Below are positions 25,158 to 35,616 of a DNA stretch of 36,977 nt, piece after piece (the first letter of the stretch is position 1; the number at the start of each line of letters is the position of its first letter). The notes beneath the pieces were generated by a model that saw only the letters and a program-made list of their open reading frames with translations, searched no databases and had not been told where the DNA came from. Source of the stretch: Rhodospirillales bacterium (GTDB lineage: Bacteria > Pseudomonadota > Alphaproteobacteria > Rhodospirillales > Casp-alpha2); the NCBI GenBank assembly GCA_017857825.1, contig JAFMCK010000004.1, positions 1 through 36,977 of the forward strand, in the 5' to 3' direction. Position numbers and translations under genes: made by a program.

Positions 25158-28100
25158 ATGCCTAAACGTACAGATATTAAATCGATCATGATCATCGGCG
25201 CGGGGCCGATTATTATCGGTCAGGCGTGCGAGTTTGATTATTCGGGTGCACAGGCGTGTAAGGCGCTGCGTGAAGAGGGCTATCGGGTGATCTTGGTGAA
25301 CTCCAACCCGGCCACCATCATGACGGACCCGTCGATGGCGGACGCGACCTATATCGAGCCGATCACGCCGGAATTTCTGGAAAATATCATTGCCAAGGAA
25401 CGTCCGGACGCATTGCTGCCGACGATGGGTGGGCAGACCGGCCTGAACGCGGGCATGGCGCTGGCGGAGCTCGGTGTCTTGGAAAAATACGGCGTTGAGC
25501 TGATCGGCGCCAATGCCGAGGTGATCGCCAAGGCCGAAGACCGGCTGCTGTTCCGCGATGCGATGACGAAAATTGGTCTCGGTACGCCGAAGTCGGAAGT
25601 CTTCACGGGCGAGTACGAGTTGATCGAAATTCCCGATCAAGGCGGCAACACCAAAGAAATGACTGTGCTGTCGTCGGCGTCCAAGCAAAAGGCGCTGGTC
25701 GCATTGCAGTCGGTAGGCTTGCCGGCTGTTATTCGCCCGGCCTTTACCTTGGGCGGCACCGGTGGGGGGATTGCCTACACCGCTGAAGAATATGAGCGCA
25801 TCGTCACGTCCGGCGTGTTGGCGTCGCCGATCAACCAAGTATTGATCGAAGAAAGCGTGCTCGGCTGGAAAGAGTTTGAGATGGAGGTCGTCCGCGACCG
25901 TGCGGACAACTGCATCATCATCTGTTCCATCGAAAACGTCGATCCGATGGGCGTGCATACGGGGGACTCCATTACCGTCGCCCCGGCGCTGACGCTGACC
26001 GACAAAGAATATCAAATCATGCGCGATGCCTCGATTGCGGTGTTGCGTGAAATTGGCGTCGATACCGGCGGCTCGAACGTGCAGTTCGCCGTCAACCCGG
26101 AAGATGGCCGCTTGGTCGTGATCGAAATGAACCCGCGTGTGTCGCGCTCGTCGGCATTGGCGTCAAAAGCGACCGGCTTCCCGATTGCCAAGGTGGCGGC
26201 GAAGCTGGCCTGCGGCTATACGCTGGATGAATTGCAGAACGATATCACCGGTGTGACGCCGGCATCGTTCGAACCGACCATCGACTATGTGGTCGTCAAA
26301 ATCCCGCGCTTCACGTTTGAAAAATTCCCGGGCACCGAAGCCTTGTTGTCGACGTCGATGAAGTCTGTCGGTGAAGCGATGGCGATGGGTCGGACCTTCG
26401 AAGAAGCGCTGCAGAAGGGCTATCGGTCGATGGAGACCGGCTTGAACGGCCTCAATGAGATCGAGATTGAAGGCGGCGTCAAATCCGACGGCAGCATGGA
26501 CAAAGACGTGATCAAAGCAGTGCTCAGTGAAGCACGTCCGGACCGTTTGCGTTATTTGGCGCAAGCGATGCGCTTAGGCATGTCGCTCGAAGACATTGCT
26601 GCGGCCAGCCATTACGACATGTGGTTCTTGCAGCGCATCGAAAACATCGTCAATGCCGAGGCCGAGGTTCGCGCCAATGGTTTGCCCGTTGACATGCAGG
26701 GCATGGCACGATTGAAGAAAATGGGTTTTTCAGACGAGCGTTTGGCCGAGTTGGTCGACGTTCAACCGACGGACGTTGCTAAGGCACGCCGCGCACTCAA
26801 TGTGTTGCCGGTCTATAAACGGGTCGACACCTGTGCCGCCGAATTCGCCTCGCAGACGTCGTACATGTACGGCTGCTATGAGGGTGATGGCCTAAATGCG
26901 CCGGAGTGCGAGTCCAATCCGACCGACCGTGAAAAGGTTGCGATTTTAGGCGGCGGGCCGAACCGCATCGGGCAGGGGATCGAATTCGATTACTGCTGTG
27001 TGCACGCGGCCTATGCGCTGAAAGAAGCCGGTTACGAGACCATCATGATCAACTGCAATCCGGAAACCGTGTCGACCGATTACGACACGTCGGATCGTTT
27101 GTACTTCGAGCCGCTGACCGCCGAAGACGTAATCGAGGTTTTGCGTAAAGAACAAAGCAACGGCACGCTCAAGGGCGTGATCGTGCAGTTGGGCGGGCAG
27201 ACGCCGCTGAAACTGGCGGCGGCCCTCGAAGAAGAAGGCATCCCGATTCTCGGTACTTCGCCAGACGCTATCGACTTAGCCGAAGACCGTGAGCGCTTCC
27301 AGGTACTGCTTCAGGAAACTGGGCTCTTGCAGCCTGCCAACGGTTTGGCGCGTTCCATGTACGAAGCCAAAGCGGTGGCGCAAAAAATCGGCTATCCGCT
27401 GGTGATCCGCCCAAGCTATGTGCTAGGCGGCCGCGCCATGGAGATCGTTCACGACGACACAGCGCTCGATCGCTATATGCGCGAAGCCGTGGTGGTATCC
27501 GGCACCAGCCCCGTGTTGTTGGACAGCTATCTGCAAGATGCCATCGAAGTTGACGTGGATGCGTTGTGTGACGGTGAGAATGTTTATGTTGCCGGCATCA
27601 TGCAGCACATCGAAGAAGCCGGCATCCATTCCGGTGACAGCGCATGCTCGTTGCCGCCGTTCTCGCTCAGTGACGCGATCATCGAGGAGCTTGAGGTGCA
27701 GGCCAAAGTGTTGGCCAAGGCGCTCAGCGTGGTCGGCTTGATGAACGTGCAGTTCGCCATCAAAGACAACGATATTTATATTCTCGAAGTGAACCCGCGC
27801 GCCTCGCGTACCGTACCGTTCGTTGCCAAAGCAACCGGCGTGCCGATTGCAAAAATTGCGGCGCGCTTGATGGCAGGCGAGAAGCTCTCGTCGTTTACGT
27901 TGCCGGTGTTGGGGGCGTTGGACCACATTGCCGTTAAAGAAGCCGTGTTCCCATTCTCGCGCTTCCCAGGTGTCGACACGTTGCTCGGCCCGGAAATGAA
28001 ATCCACCGGCGAGGTGATGGGCATCGACAAAGACTTCAGCTTGGCGTTCGCAAAGTCGCAGTTGGGCGCAGGCATGGTTTTGCCGACATCGGGCACCGTG

Positions 28101-28505
28101 TTTATCTCGGTCCGTGACCACGATAAGGACAAAGCGCTCGTCGTCGCGCAGACATTAGCCGAGATCGGCTTTAAGGTGATGGCGACGGGCGGCACGCAGC
28201 GGTTTTTGGAAGAAAACGGGGTGCCGGCGTCTAAGGTGAATAAGGTTTTAGAAGGCCGTCCGCATTGCGTTGATGCACTTAGCAATGGCGACGTGCAGCT
28301 GGTCATCAACACCACCGACGGCGCGCAATCGATTGCCGATAGTTATTCGATCCGTCGTACGGCGCTGGTTCAAGCGGTGCCGCACTACACGACGATGACG
28401 GCCGCGCTGGCTGCCGCACAGGCAATTGCAGCCATTCGTGCTGCCGGTGGTAGCGGCGGGCTTGAAGTTGCGCCCCTGCAAGCGTATTTTAAAGCCTCGT
28501 ATTAG
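25158..28505 (+). CDS. carB: Carbamoyl-phosphate synthase large subunit
   Basis: 1115 aa; [58 protein letters not shown]...; duplicated ATP-grasp halves and C-terminal MGS domain. Confidence 0.98.
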   Translation: MPKRTDIKSIMIIGAGPIIIGQACEFDYSGAQACKALREEGYRVILVNSNPATIMTDPSMADATYIEPITPEFLENIIAKERPDALLPTMGGQTGLNAGMALAELGVLEKYGVELIGANAEVIAKAEDRLLFRDAMTKIGLGTPKSEVFTGEYELIEIPDQGGNTKEMTVLSSASKQKALVALQSVGLPAVIRPAFTLGGTGGGIAYTAEEYERIVTSGVLASPINQVLIEESVLGWKEFEMEVVRDRADNCIIICSIENVDPMGVHTGDSITVAPALTLTDKEYQIMRDASIAVLREIGVDTGGSNVQFAVNPEDGRLVVIEMNPRVSRSSALASKATGFPIAKVAAKLACGYTLDELQNDITGVTPASFEPTIDYVVVKIPRFTFEKFPGTEALLSTSMKSVGEAMAMGRTFEEALQKGYRSMETGLNGLNEIEIEGGVKSDGSMDKDVIKAVLSEARPDRLRYLAQAMRLGMSLEDIAAASHYDMWFLQRIENIVNAEAEVRANGLPVDMQGMARLKKMGFSDERLAELVDVQPTDVAKARRALNVLPVYKRVDTCAAEFASQTSYMYGCYEGDGLNAPECESNPTDREKVAILGGGPNRIGQGIEFDYCCVHAAYALKEAGYETIMINCNPETVSTDYDTSDRLYFEPLTAEDVIEVLRKEQSNGTLKGVIVQLGGQTPLKLAAALEEEGIPILGTSPDAIDLAEDRERFQVLLQETGLLQPANGLARSMYEAKAVAQKIGYPLVIRPSYVLGGRAMEIVHDDTALDRYMREAVVVSGTSPVLLDSYLQDAIEVDVDALCDGENVYVAGIMQHIEEAGIHSGDSACSLPPFSLSDAIIEELEVQAKVLAKALSVVGLMNVQFAIKDNDIYILEVNPRASRTVPFVAKATGVPIAKIAARLMAGEKLSSFTLPVLGALDHIAVKEAVFPFSRFPGVDTLLGPEMKSTGEVMGIDKDFSLAFAKSQLGAGMVLPTSGTVFISVRDHDKDKALVVAQTLAEIGFKVMATGGTQRFLEENGVPASKVNKVLEGRPHCVDALSNGDVQLVINTTDGAQSIADSYSIRRTALVQAVPHYTTMTAALAAAQAIAAIRAAGGSGGLEVAPLQAYFKASY

Positions 28506-28613
28506 GGCTTTCCTGAAATGAGAACTGGTGGCTGGTCACCTTTTAGGTGACGGGCTTAGTTTTAGTTCGGCTTTTTGAGTGACGAGGAGGGCTGCACACG
28601 CAGCCAAGACGCT

Positions 28614-29090
28614 ATGGAACGTGTACCGATGACCCGGGAGGGCTTAACTGTCCTCGAACATGAACTGCGACGCCTCAAGTCTGAGGAGCGCCCCGCCGTG
28701 ATCAAAGCGATCGCTGAAGCACGCGAACACGGCGACCTGTCTGAGAATGCTGAATACCATGCGGCCCGTGAACGTCAGAGCTTCATCGAAGGCCGCATTG
28801 CTGAACTCGAAGACGTTACCAGTCGCGCCGAGGCAATTGATACGTCTGAGATGTCGGGCGATACCGTGCGCTTTGGCGCGCATGTGTTAGTTGCCGACAC
28901 GGATACCGACGAAGAGACCGAATACCGCATTGTTGGTGCCATGGAAGCGGATTTGGAACTCGGCAAGATTTCCGTGACCTCGCCGTTAGCCCGCGCCTTG
29001 ATCGGCAAGACCATCGGCGACGTCGTCGAAGTGGCGACGCCGGGCGGCGGCAAATCCTATGAAATCTGCAAAGTCCTTTGGAAAAACTAG
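28614..29090 (+). CDS. greA: Transcription elongation factor GreA
   Basis: MERVPMTREGLTVLEHELRRLKSEERPAVIKAIAEAREHGDLSENAEYHAARERQSFIEGRIAELED; internal ATG 28614 is the probable start. Confidence 0.95.
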   Translation: MERVPMTREGLTVLEHELRRLKSEERPAVIKAIAEAREHGDLSENAEYHAARERQSFIEGRIAELEDVTSRAEAIDTSEMSGDTVRFGAHVLVADTDTDEETEYRIVGAMEADLELGKISVTSPLARALIGKTIGDVVEVATPGGGKSYEICKVLWKN

Positions 29091-29113
29091 GCTTTTAGCG
29101 GCTTAGTTTCTGG

Positions 29114-29614
29114 TCACGCTTCGTCATCTTCATCATGCAGCACGTCGGTGTTGATCGGCACGCCCGGCAGGTTTTTCGATGTCCGGATGGTTTCCAGCGT
29201 CGATACGGTGGTGACGTGGGGGGCTTCGGTAATGCCCATGGTCAGCTTGTCGCGATGTTCTTTGTCGCGCGCCACAATCTTCAATAAAAAGTCGCCGCCG
29301 CCGCGAATCATGTGGCATTCGCGGATTTCCGGCCAGTCGGCCATGAGATCTTCGAAACTTTTGAGGACGGCCTGTGATTGGCTGTCGAGCCCGACCAAGG
29401 CAAAATAAACTTCCTTGAAGCCCATCAGTGCGCCGTCGATCTCGGCATGATAGCCGTGGACGTAGCCGGATTCTTCGAGTGCGCGGACGCGGCGTAGGCA
29501 CGGCGGCGCGGAAATGCCGGCGCGTTGCGACAGCTCGACATTGGTCATGCGACCGTCATCTTGAAGATCACGGAGAATCCGTAAATCGATGGCGTCGAGT
29601 TTCACCCGTTGCAC
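29114..29614 (-). CDS. Lrp/AsnC-family transcriptional regulator
   Basis: KLDAIDLRILRDLQDDGRMTNVELSQRAGISAPPCLRRVRALEESGYVHGYHAEID plus RAM domain; probable GTG start at 29614 (ORF track extends to 29716). Confidence 0.92.
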   Translation of the reverse strand: MQRVKLDAIDLRILRDLQDDGRMTNVELSQRAGISAPPCLRRVRALEESGYVHGYHAEIDGALMGFKEVYFALVGLDSQSQAVLKSFEDLMADWPEIRECHMIRGGGDFLLKIVARDKEHRDKLTMGITEAPHVTTVSTLETIRTSKNLPGVPINTDVLHDEDDEA

Positions 29615-29773
29615 AGAACACCCCCATTGTTTAGATGCTATCTCGTTACACCAAGGCGGCTTCACGCGCAATATCCTTGCGCAACATAATTCCCCGCTTT
29701 GATTATCCGCCTCCATCGTTGCGTCCAGCAGCGGAACGGCTTATTTAGGGAGGCTCACGCATTTAATGGTTAA

Positions 29774-30775
<1,002 letters not shown>

Positions 30776-30806
30776 TCGGCGCAGCTAACAGCCAAAAGGG
30801 GGCACG

Positions 30807-31703
30807 ATGCCGATCGATTGGGATAAGCTTCGTGTCTTTCACGCGGTCGCGGAGGCGGGTAGCTTCACCCATGCGGGTGAGAAGCTGAATCTCAGCCAGT
30901 CTGCGATCAGCCGTCAGATCAGTGCCCTCGAACAAAGTCTCGGCACGCCGCTGTTTCACCGTCATGCGCGTGGTTTGTTGCTGACCGAGCAGGGCGAGAC
31001 GCTACTTGAGACCGCGCGGAGCGTGTTCTCGCAGTTGGCGCGCGTGCAGGCGCAACTAGCTGAAAATAAACAACGTCCGCAAGGGCCGCTCAAGGTTTCG
31101 ACGACGGTCGCTTTCGGCTCGGTATTTCTGGCGCCACGGATGAAGGAATTTGTCACCCAGTATCCGGAAATCGATGTGTCGTTGGTGCTGGCCGATACCG
31201 AGCTGGATCTGTCGATGCGCCAAGCCGACGTGGCGATCCGCCTGACCCCGCCGACACAGCCGGATCTCGTGCAACGCCATTTGATGACGCTGCGCTACCG
31301 CGTTTATGCCGCCCCCGAATACCTGCAGCAGAACGGGATGCCGAAATCGCCGAAAGACCTGGATAAGCATAAGATTGTCGTCTATGGCGACGATGCTAGG
31401 CCGCCAGCGATGAATTTGAACTGGCTTTTGGCAGCGGGTCGTAAAGACGGATCGGTCCGAAACCCCGTGCTCAGGCTGAATTCGATCTATGGTATCTTGC
31501 GTGCAGTGCAGAGCGGACTGGGTGTCGGCGCGCTGCCGGAATACATGGGGCGCGAGCTTGGCAGCCTCGTTGAAATCATGCCTGAACTCGAAGGACCTGA
31601 GTTGGATATGTTCTTCGTTTACCCGGAAGAACTGAGAGAATCTGCCAGAATCGGCGCATTTCGCGATTTTATTGTCGCGAAGCTTGCGGCGGTAAAACGC
31701 TAA
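30807..31703 (+). CDS. LysR-family transcriptional regulator
   Basis: MPIDWDKLRVFHAVAEAGSFTHAGEKLNLSQSAISRQISALEQSLGTPLFHRHARGLLLTEQGETLLETA. Confidence 0.93.
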   Translation: MPIDWDKLRVFHAVAEAGSFTHAGEKLNLSQSAISRQISALEQSLGTPLFHRHARGLLLTEQGETLLETARSVFSQLARVQAQLAENKQRPQGPLKVSTTVAFGSVFLAPRMKEFVTQYPEIDVSLVLADTELDLSMRQADVAIRLTPPTQPDLVQRHLMTLRYRVYAAPEYLQQNGMPKSPKDLDKHKIVVYGDDARPPAMNLNWLLAAGRKDGSVRNPVLRLNSIYGILRAVQSGLGVGALPEYMGRELGSLVEIMPELEGPELDMFFVYPEELRESARIGAFRDFIVAKLAAVKR

Positions 31704-31849
31704 ATCTATTGGTGACCTTTGGTTTGCGTTAGATATGCGTGAAATGCATGGCTGGGTTGCCGCTTTGGCTCTGGTGTGCAGCCACAACAAATCTATATAC
31801 CCTATGTAGTCGATGTTGCATTGCAGCAAGACGTAAGGTTTTGAGGCGT

Positions 31850-32020
31850 CGTTACAGATCGATTGATCGCAGATAATTCGCTGATCTTGATCCGCCTCCA
31901 GCAGTTTCCGGGCTCCCTGTCCGGAATGAGGGACCGGTTTCCGGCCCCTCGCGTCTCCCAGACGTGAAACCTCCCTGTTTAAACTCGCCCCCGGGGTTTG
32001 TCCCCGGGGGATTTTTCTTT
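31850..32020 (+). ncRNA. Candidate structured small RNA (or long 5' leader) ending in a strong intrinsic terminator
   Basis: Intergenic region with several hairpins (CGTCT-CCC-AGACG; AAAC-CTCCCT-GTTT) followed by CCCCCGGGG-TTTGT-CCCCGGGGG-ATTTTTCTTTT. 5' end not defined. Confidence 0.4.
31987..32020 (+). terminator. Strong Rho-independent terminator
   Basis: 9 bp perfect stem CCCCCGGGG/CCCCGGGGG, 5 nt loop, then ATTTTTCTTTT. Confidence 0.85.
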
Positions 32021-32240
32021 TCTGGGAACAGCAAGCGCCTTTATAGCGGCACCCGGCTTGTCGTGACGAACCCGCGGATAGATGCTATCGTACCTATCGG
32101 TTTTAGAAGGAACTGGGTTTCTTCTGTCCGAACCGTTCATTTTCGCAGCAAATCTGCGCGCGGGGTCTTTAAATCCGTGTGCGTGGGCTTACCTGCAGTG
32201 TACCCAGAAAAATGTGACCAGGAAAAAGGAGCTCCAGCGC

Positions 32241-32957
32241 ATGGCTGACAGCAAACGTATTCTCATTATCGCAACCTCGCACGCCGATCTCGGTGAGACC
32301 GGCAAAAAGACCGGCTTTCATTACGAGGAGTTGGCGACCCCGTATTTTGCCTTTACCGACGCAGGCTACCGGGTCGATTTCGCCTCGCCCGAAGGCGGCA
32401 TGATTCCGTACGACCCGAACAGCTACGCAGAGACCGAGGCTGACCGCCCGGACAGCGTTAACCGCTTCGTCACAGATATGGACGCACTGACAAAAGTGCA
32501 GGTGACCAAACGGATCGAACATGTGAACGCCGAAGACTACGACGCAATTTATCTGCCAGGCGGCCACGGCACCATGTGGGACCTGCCGGAAAACGAGCGC
32601 CTCGGCCAGCTTATCGTCGATGCGATGGAACGTGATATTCCTGTCGCCGCCGTCTGCCACGGCCCGGCCGGCCTGATTGCGGCCACCTACGCCGACGGCA
32701 CGCCCGTCGTCAAAGGTCGCAAGGTGAACAGCTTTACCGATGCCGAAGAGCACGCGGTCGAGCTCGAGGAAGTTGTGCCGTTCCTGCTCGAAGCCAAACT
32801 CCGTGAGTTGGGTGCCGAGTTCGAAGGCGGCGAAAACTTCACGCCGAAGGTTGTCGTCGACGGCAATCTGATCACTGGCCAAAACCCGATGTCGGCAGCC
32901 CCGCTTGCTGACGCCGTGTTGACGGCCATCGACGCACGCCGCAAAAAAGCCGCGTAA
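32241..32957 (+). CDS. Type 1 glutamine amidotransferase-like DJ-1/PfpI family protein
   Basis: MADSKRILIIATSHADLGETGKKTGFHYEELATPYFAFTDAGYRVDFASPEGG...IYLPGGHGTMWDLPEN...AVCHGPAGLI; ATG 32241 with AAAAAGGAG upstream. Confidence 0.92.
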   Translation: MADSKRILIIATSHADLGETGKKTGFHYEELATPYFAFTDAGYRVDFASPEGGMIPYDPNSYAETEADRPDSVNRFVTDMDALTKVQVTKRIEHVNAEDYDAIYLPGGHGTMWDLPENERLGQLIVDAMERDIPVAAVCHGPAGLIAATYADGTPVVKGRKVNSFTDAEEHAVELEEVVPFLLEAKLRELGAEFEGGENFTPKVVVDGNLITGQNPMSAAPLADAVLTAIDARRKKAA

Positions 32958-32975
32958 GCGTCGCGATCAATCGAC

Positions 32976-33007
32976 GAAAAAGGCCGGCAATTTGCCGGCC
33001 TTTTTTT
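32976..33007. terminator. Bidirectional Rho-independent terminator
   Basis: GAAAAAGGCCGGCAATTTGCCGGCCTTTTTTT between convergent genes. Confidence 0.88.
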
Positions 33008-33024
33008 GTGCTGAGTTCGCTTGC

Positions 33025-33315
33025 TCAGTGTCCGCCCGTGATCGGACCTTCTTTGTACAACCATTCTTTGAGTTGGCCGGCGAAGTCTTCGTTGTTGCGG
33101 CGCATCCATTCCAGGACCATGCAGGCGTGTTCCATTTCTTCGCGCATGTTGTGCAGCAGGATTTCTTTGAGCTCTTCGTTTTCGCAGTCGTCGGCGCGCT
33201 GACGGTACCAGTCCACGGCCTCCATTTCTTCCATCAGTGAAACGATGGCGTGGTGAAGTTCGAGCGTTTCTTTGCTCAGGCGTTCGCGTGGTGCGTGCAG
33301 ATTGTCGCTGGCCAT
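33025..33315 (-). CDS. EncFtn-type (encapsulated-ferritin-like) ferritin-like protein
   Basis: MASDNLHAPRERLSKETLELHHAIVSLMEEMEAVDWYRQRADDCENEELKEILLHNMREEMEHACMVLEWMRRNNEDFAGQLKEWLYKEGPITGGH; matches the EncFtn pattern (HRAIVS.MEELEAVDWY...LAHNRDEEKEHA.MTLEWLRRN...EGPIT) with metal-ligand E..E and ExxH motifs. Confidence 0.88.
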   Translation of the reverse strand: MASDNLHAPRERLSKETLELHHAIVSLMEEMEAVDWYRQRADDCENEELKEILLHNMREEMEHACMVLEWMRRNNEDFAGQLKEWLYKEGPITGGH

Positions 33316-33404
33316 GGGTATTTAACTCCTAAAACGGTGGGTCCTCTCATATGCATTATGGTGATCGGTGCCCTGGCCTGCAACCGGCGGCTCTAGCAGA
33401 ATAC

Positions 33405-33587
33405 TTACGCGGCGACAGCGACCATGGCTGGCAGGCGTTTCTTCTGCCACGCGCGCACCACATCGATCACGTCAACAACCTTGAGTCCATCGCGCGCCAG
33501 CAGTTTATGCATCAACGGATCGTTCAGCAGTTCGGTGAGGCAGGGCTCGATCCCGGCTTCGGCGGGAAAAGGATAGGGACGGGGCAT
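33405..33587 (-). CDS. Small hypothetical protein (60 aa)
   Basis: MPRPYPFPAEAGIEPCLTELLNDPLMHKLLARDGLKVVDVIDVVRAWQKKRLPAMVAVAA; preceded by a strong Shine-Dalgarno (CTAAAAGGAGACCACCATG). Confidence 0.65.
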   Translation of the reverse strand: MPRPYPFPAEAGIEPCLTELLNDPLMHKLLARDGLKVVDVIDVVRAWQKKRLPAMVAVAA

Positions 33588-33738
33588 GGTGGTCTCCTTT
33601 TAGGGCACATGCGTGGGTGGTCTCGCAGGGTGGGTATACGCACGAAGCGTGTCAGGAATATGACGCTGGTTTGACCTTTTACCGTCGCGTGCAGATGCCC
33701 TAGTCTCAGATCAGCAACAGCAACCATTGCGAGGTATC

Positions 33739-34722
33739 ATGAGCGACGGCAAACACGCCTTTTATCGTCCGCGTTCGGGCGCAGACCTGCCGCGCTTCGC
33801 CGGTATTCCGACGTTCATGCGCCTGCCCCACGTTGATCTGCCGAAGGCCACCGCTGAGGTCGACATCGGCCTGATCGGCGTCCCGTGGGATGGCGGCACA
33901 ACGAACCGCCCGGGCGCACGCCACGGGCCGCGTCAGATGCGGGATCTTTCAACAATGATGCGAAACGTGCACCATGTGACCGGCACCATGCCGTTTAACA
34001 TCGCAAGTTGTGCAGACCTGGGCGATACGTCGGTCAACCCGGTGGATCTGTTGGATACGTTAGCGCGTGTCGGGGCGTTCTATAAAGATCTGAAAGCCGC
34101 CAATATCATGCCGCTGACTGCGGGGGGCGATCATCTGATCACACTGCCGGTGATGCGCGGCATTGCCGAACCGGGGCAACCGCTCGGCATGGTTCATTTT
34201 GATGCACACACCGATACCTGGGACCGTTACTTCGGCGGCCATGAATATACCCACGGGACCCCGTTTCGCCGCGCCATTGAAGAGGGGCTGTTGGACCCCA
34301 AGCGCGTGATCCAGATCGGTATTCGCGGCGCGCTCTATACCCCCGATGATAAAGATTGGGGCTTGGAGCAGGGCATTCGTGTAATCGAGATCGAGGAATA
34401 TTTTGATCTGGGCCCGGAAAAAGTCGCCACTGAAGCGCGCCGCGTGATCGGGGACGGTCCATGTTATGTGAGTTTTGATGTGGACGGTTTGGACCCGGTA
34501 TATGCGCCCGGCACCGGCACGCCCGAGATCGGCGGCTACACCACCCACGATGCGCAGGTGATGCTGCGCGGCCTTCGCGGTTTGGATATCGTCGGCGGCG
34601 ATGTGGTCGAGGTCTCGCCGCCATTTGATATGTCGGGCAGCACAGCCCTGGTCGGGGTCACTTTGATGTTCGAGATTTTATGCTTGATGGCCGAGCGGAT
34701 CGAGATGCGGGGGCGGAAGTAG
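33739..34722 (+). CDS. Agmatinase / arginase-family ureohydrolase
   Basis: IGLIGVPWDGGTTNRPGARHGPRQMR...TAGGDHLITLPVMRG...VHFDAHTDTWD...SFDVDGLDPVYAPGTGTPEIGG; ATG 33739. Confidence 0.93.
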   Translation: MSDGKHAFYRPRSGADLPRFAGIPTFMRLPHVDLPKATAEVDIGLIGVPWDGGTTNRPGARHGPRQMRDLSTMMRNVHHVTGTMPFNIASCADLGDTSVNPVDLLDTLARVGAFYKDLKAANIMPLTAGGDHLITLPVMRGIAEPGQPLGMVHFDAHTDTWDRYFGGHEYTHGTPFRRAIEEGLLDPKRVIQIGIRGALYTPDDKDWGLEQGIRVIEIEEYFDLGPEKVATEARRVIGDGPCYVSFDVDGLDPVYAPGTGTPEIGGYTTHDAQVMLRGLRGLDIVGGDVVEVSPPFDMSGSTALVGVTLMFEILCLMAERIEMRGRK

Positions 34723-34730
34723 AATCACGC

Positions 34731-35459
34731 TCAAGATTGCGGCGGGAACATGACCTTCGCGGCGCCGAGGATGCGGCCGGTCTTGGTTGATTGCACCAAG
34801 ACGGCACAGCCGTTGCGGCCGGTCATCTCGATTTGTTGCTCGGTCACTTTGAGCGACAGCGCGTCACCCGACCACACGCCGATGTCGACCATGTCGCGAA
34901 CCACATTGTAATACGCCAAGTCGCGTCCGGCGTTTTCACCGCGTTGAACATCTGTCACATGTTTCGAATCAAACGCGGCGACCAGGATGCGGGCGTCTTC
35001 GTTGTCAAAGGTGCCGCCGGGGATTTTGATGTTAAGCGCATCGCCGGCATGGGTGACTTCGACATCCAAGCGCTTGGCGCCGCGCAGATCATTGATCAGA
35101 TTTTCCACAGTGTCTTTGTTCGAACCCGTGGTGTGCGCCATGCCTTGCACGACCATTTGCGGGGTATAGACGTACCCCATGCCGAGATTGCGGGCATAGG
35201 CGCGCTGGCGCACGGTGTTGGCGGGGAATGCGAATTTGTCTTTCCAGCCGATGTAATCCCAGTAATCCACGTGCAACGAAAGCGCCAGGATGTCATCACG
35301 CTCAGCCAATTTGCCGAGATAGGCATCCGCCGGCGGGCACGACGAGCAGCCCTGGCTGGTATAAAGCTCGACCACCGTTAACGGCTTGTCTGCGGCTTGC
35401 GCGTTTGCTGCGATCAGCGCGACAACCAGCACAGAAAATATGTAAGCGATCCGTTTCAT
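34731..35459 (-). CDS. DUF1223 domain-containing protein (secreted, thioredoxin-like)
   Basis: MKRIAYIFSVLVVALIAANAQAADKPLTVVELYTSQGCSSCPPADAYLGKLAERDDILALSLHVDYWDYIGWKDKFA. Confidence 0.9.
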   Translation of the reverse strand: MKRIAYIFSVLVVALIAANAQAADKPLTVVELYTSQGCSSCPPADAYLGKLAERDDILALSLHVDYWDYIGWKDKFAFPANTVRQRAYARNLGMGYVYTPQMVVQGMAHTTGSNKDTVENLINDLRGAKRLDVEVTHAGDALNIKIPGGTFDNEDARILVAAFDSKHVTDVQRGENAGRDLAYYNVVRDMVDIGVWSGDALSLKVTEQQIEMTGRNGCAVLVQSTKTGRILGAAKVMFPPQS

Positions 35460-35616
35460 GCCTACAGTCATAGCGAAAACCCGTATCACGGCCAAATCAC
35501 AACGAGGTGATGGTTTCGTGTGACCGGCACCGGCAGACTGAAACGACGTTCATGATCGACGTTTTAAGCGGACCCGAGATGCGCTATGCAGGGGCCGAAC
35601 TTTTTCGGAGAGCCAG

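Noticed and set aside
25152-26015. 287-aa minus-strand ORF and other long shadow ORFs under carB
   Set aside because: Antisense to carB, which has unmistakable coding similarity throughout.
28535-28551. GTCACC-TTTTA-GGTGAC hairpin between carB and greA
   Set aside because: Perfect 6-bp stem but no U-tract follows; too weak to call a terminator or regulatory element.
31850-32020. Possible SRP RNA, tmRNA or 6S RNA identity for the structured intergenic region
   Set aside because: Could not find the conserved SRP apical motif, a tmRNA tRNA-like end or a 6S-type closing stem by eye; left as an unclassified candidate needing an Infernal scan.
31852-32034. 60-aa minus-strand ORF across the 31.9-32.0 kb hairpins
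   Set aside because: Includes the G/C-rich terminator stem; composition (PPGTNPGGEFKQGG...) looks like translated structural RNA sequence rather than protein.
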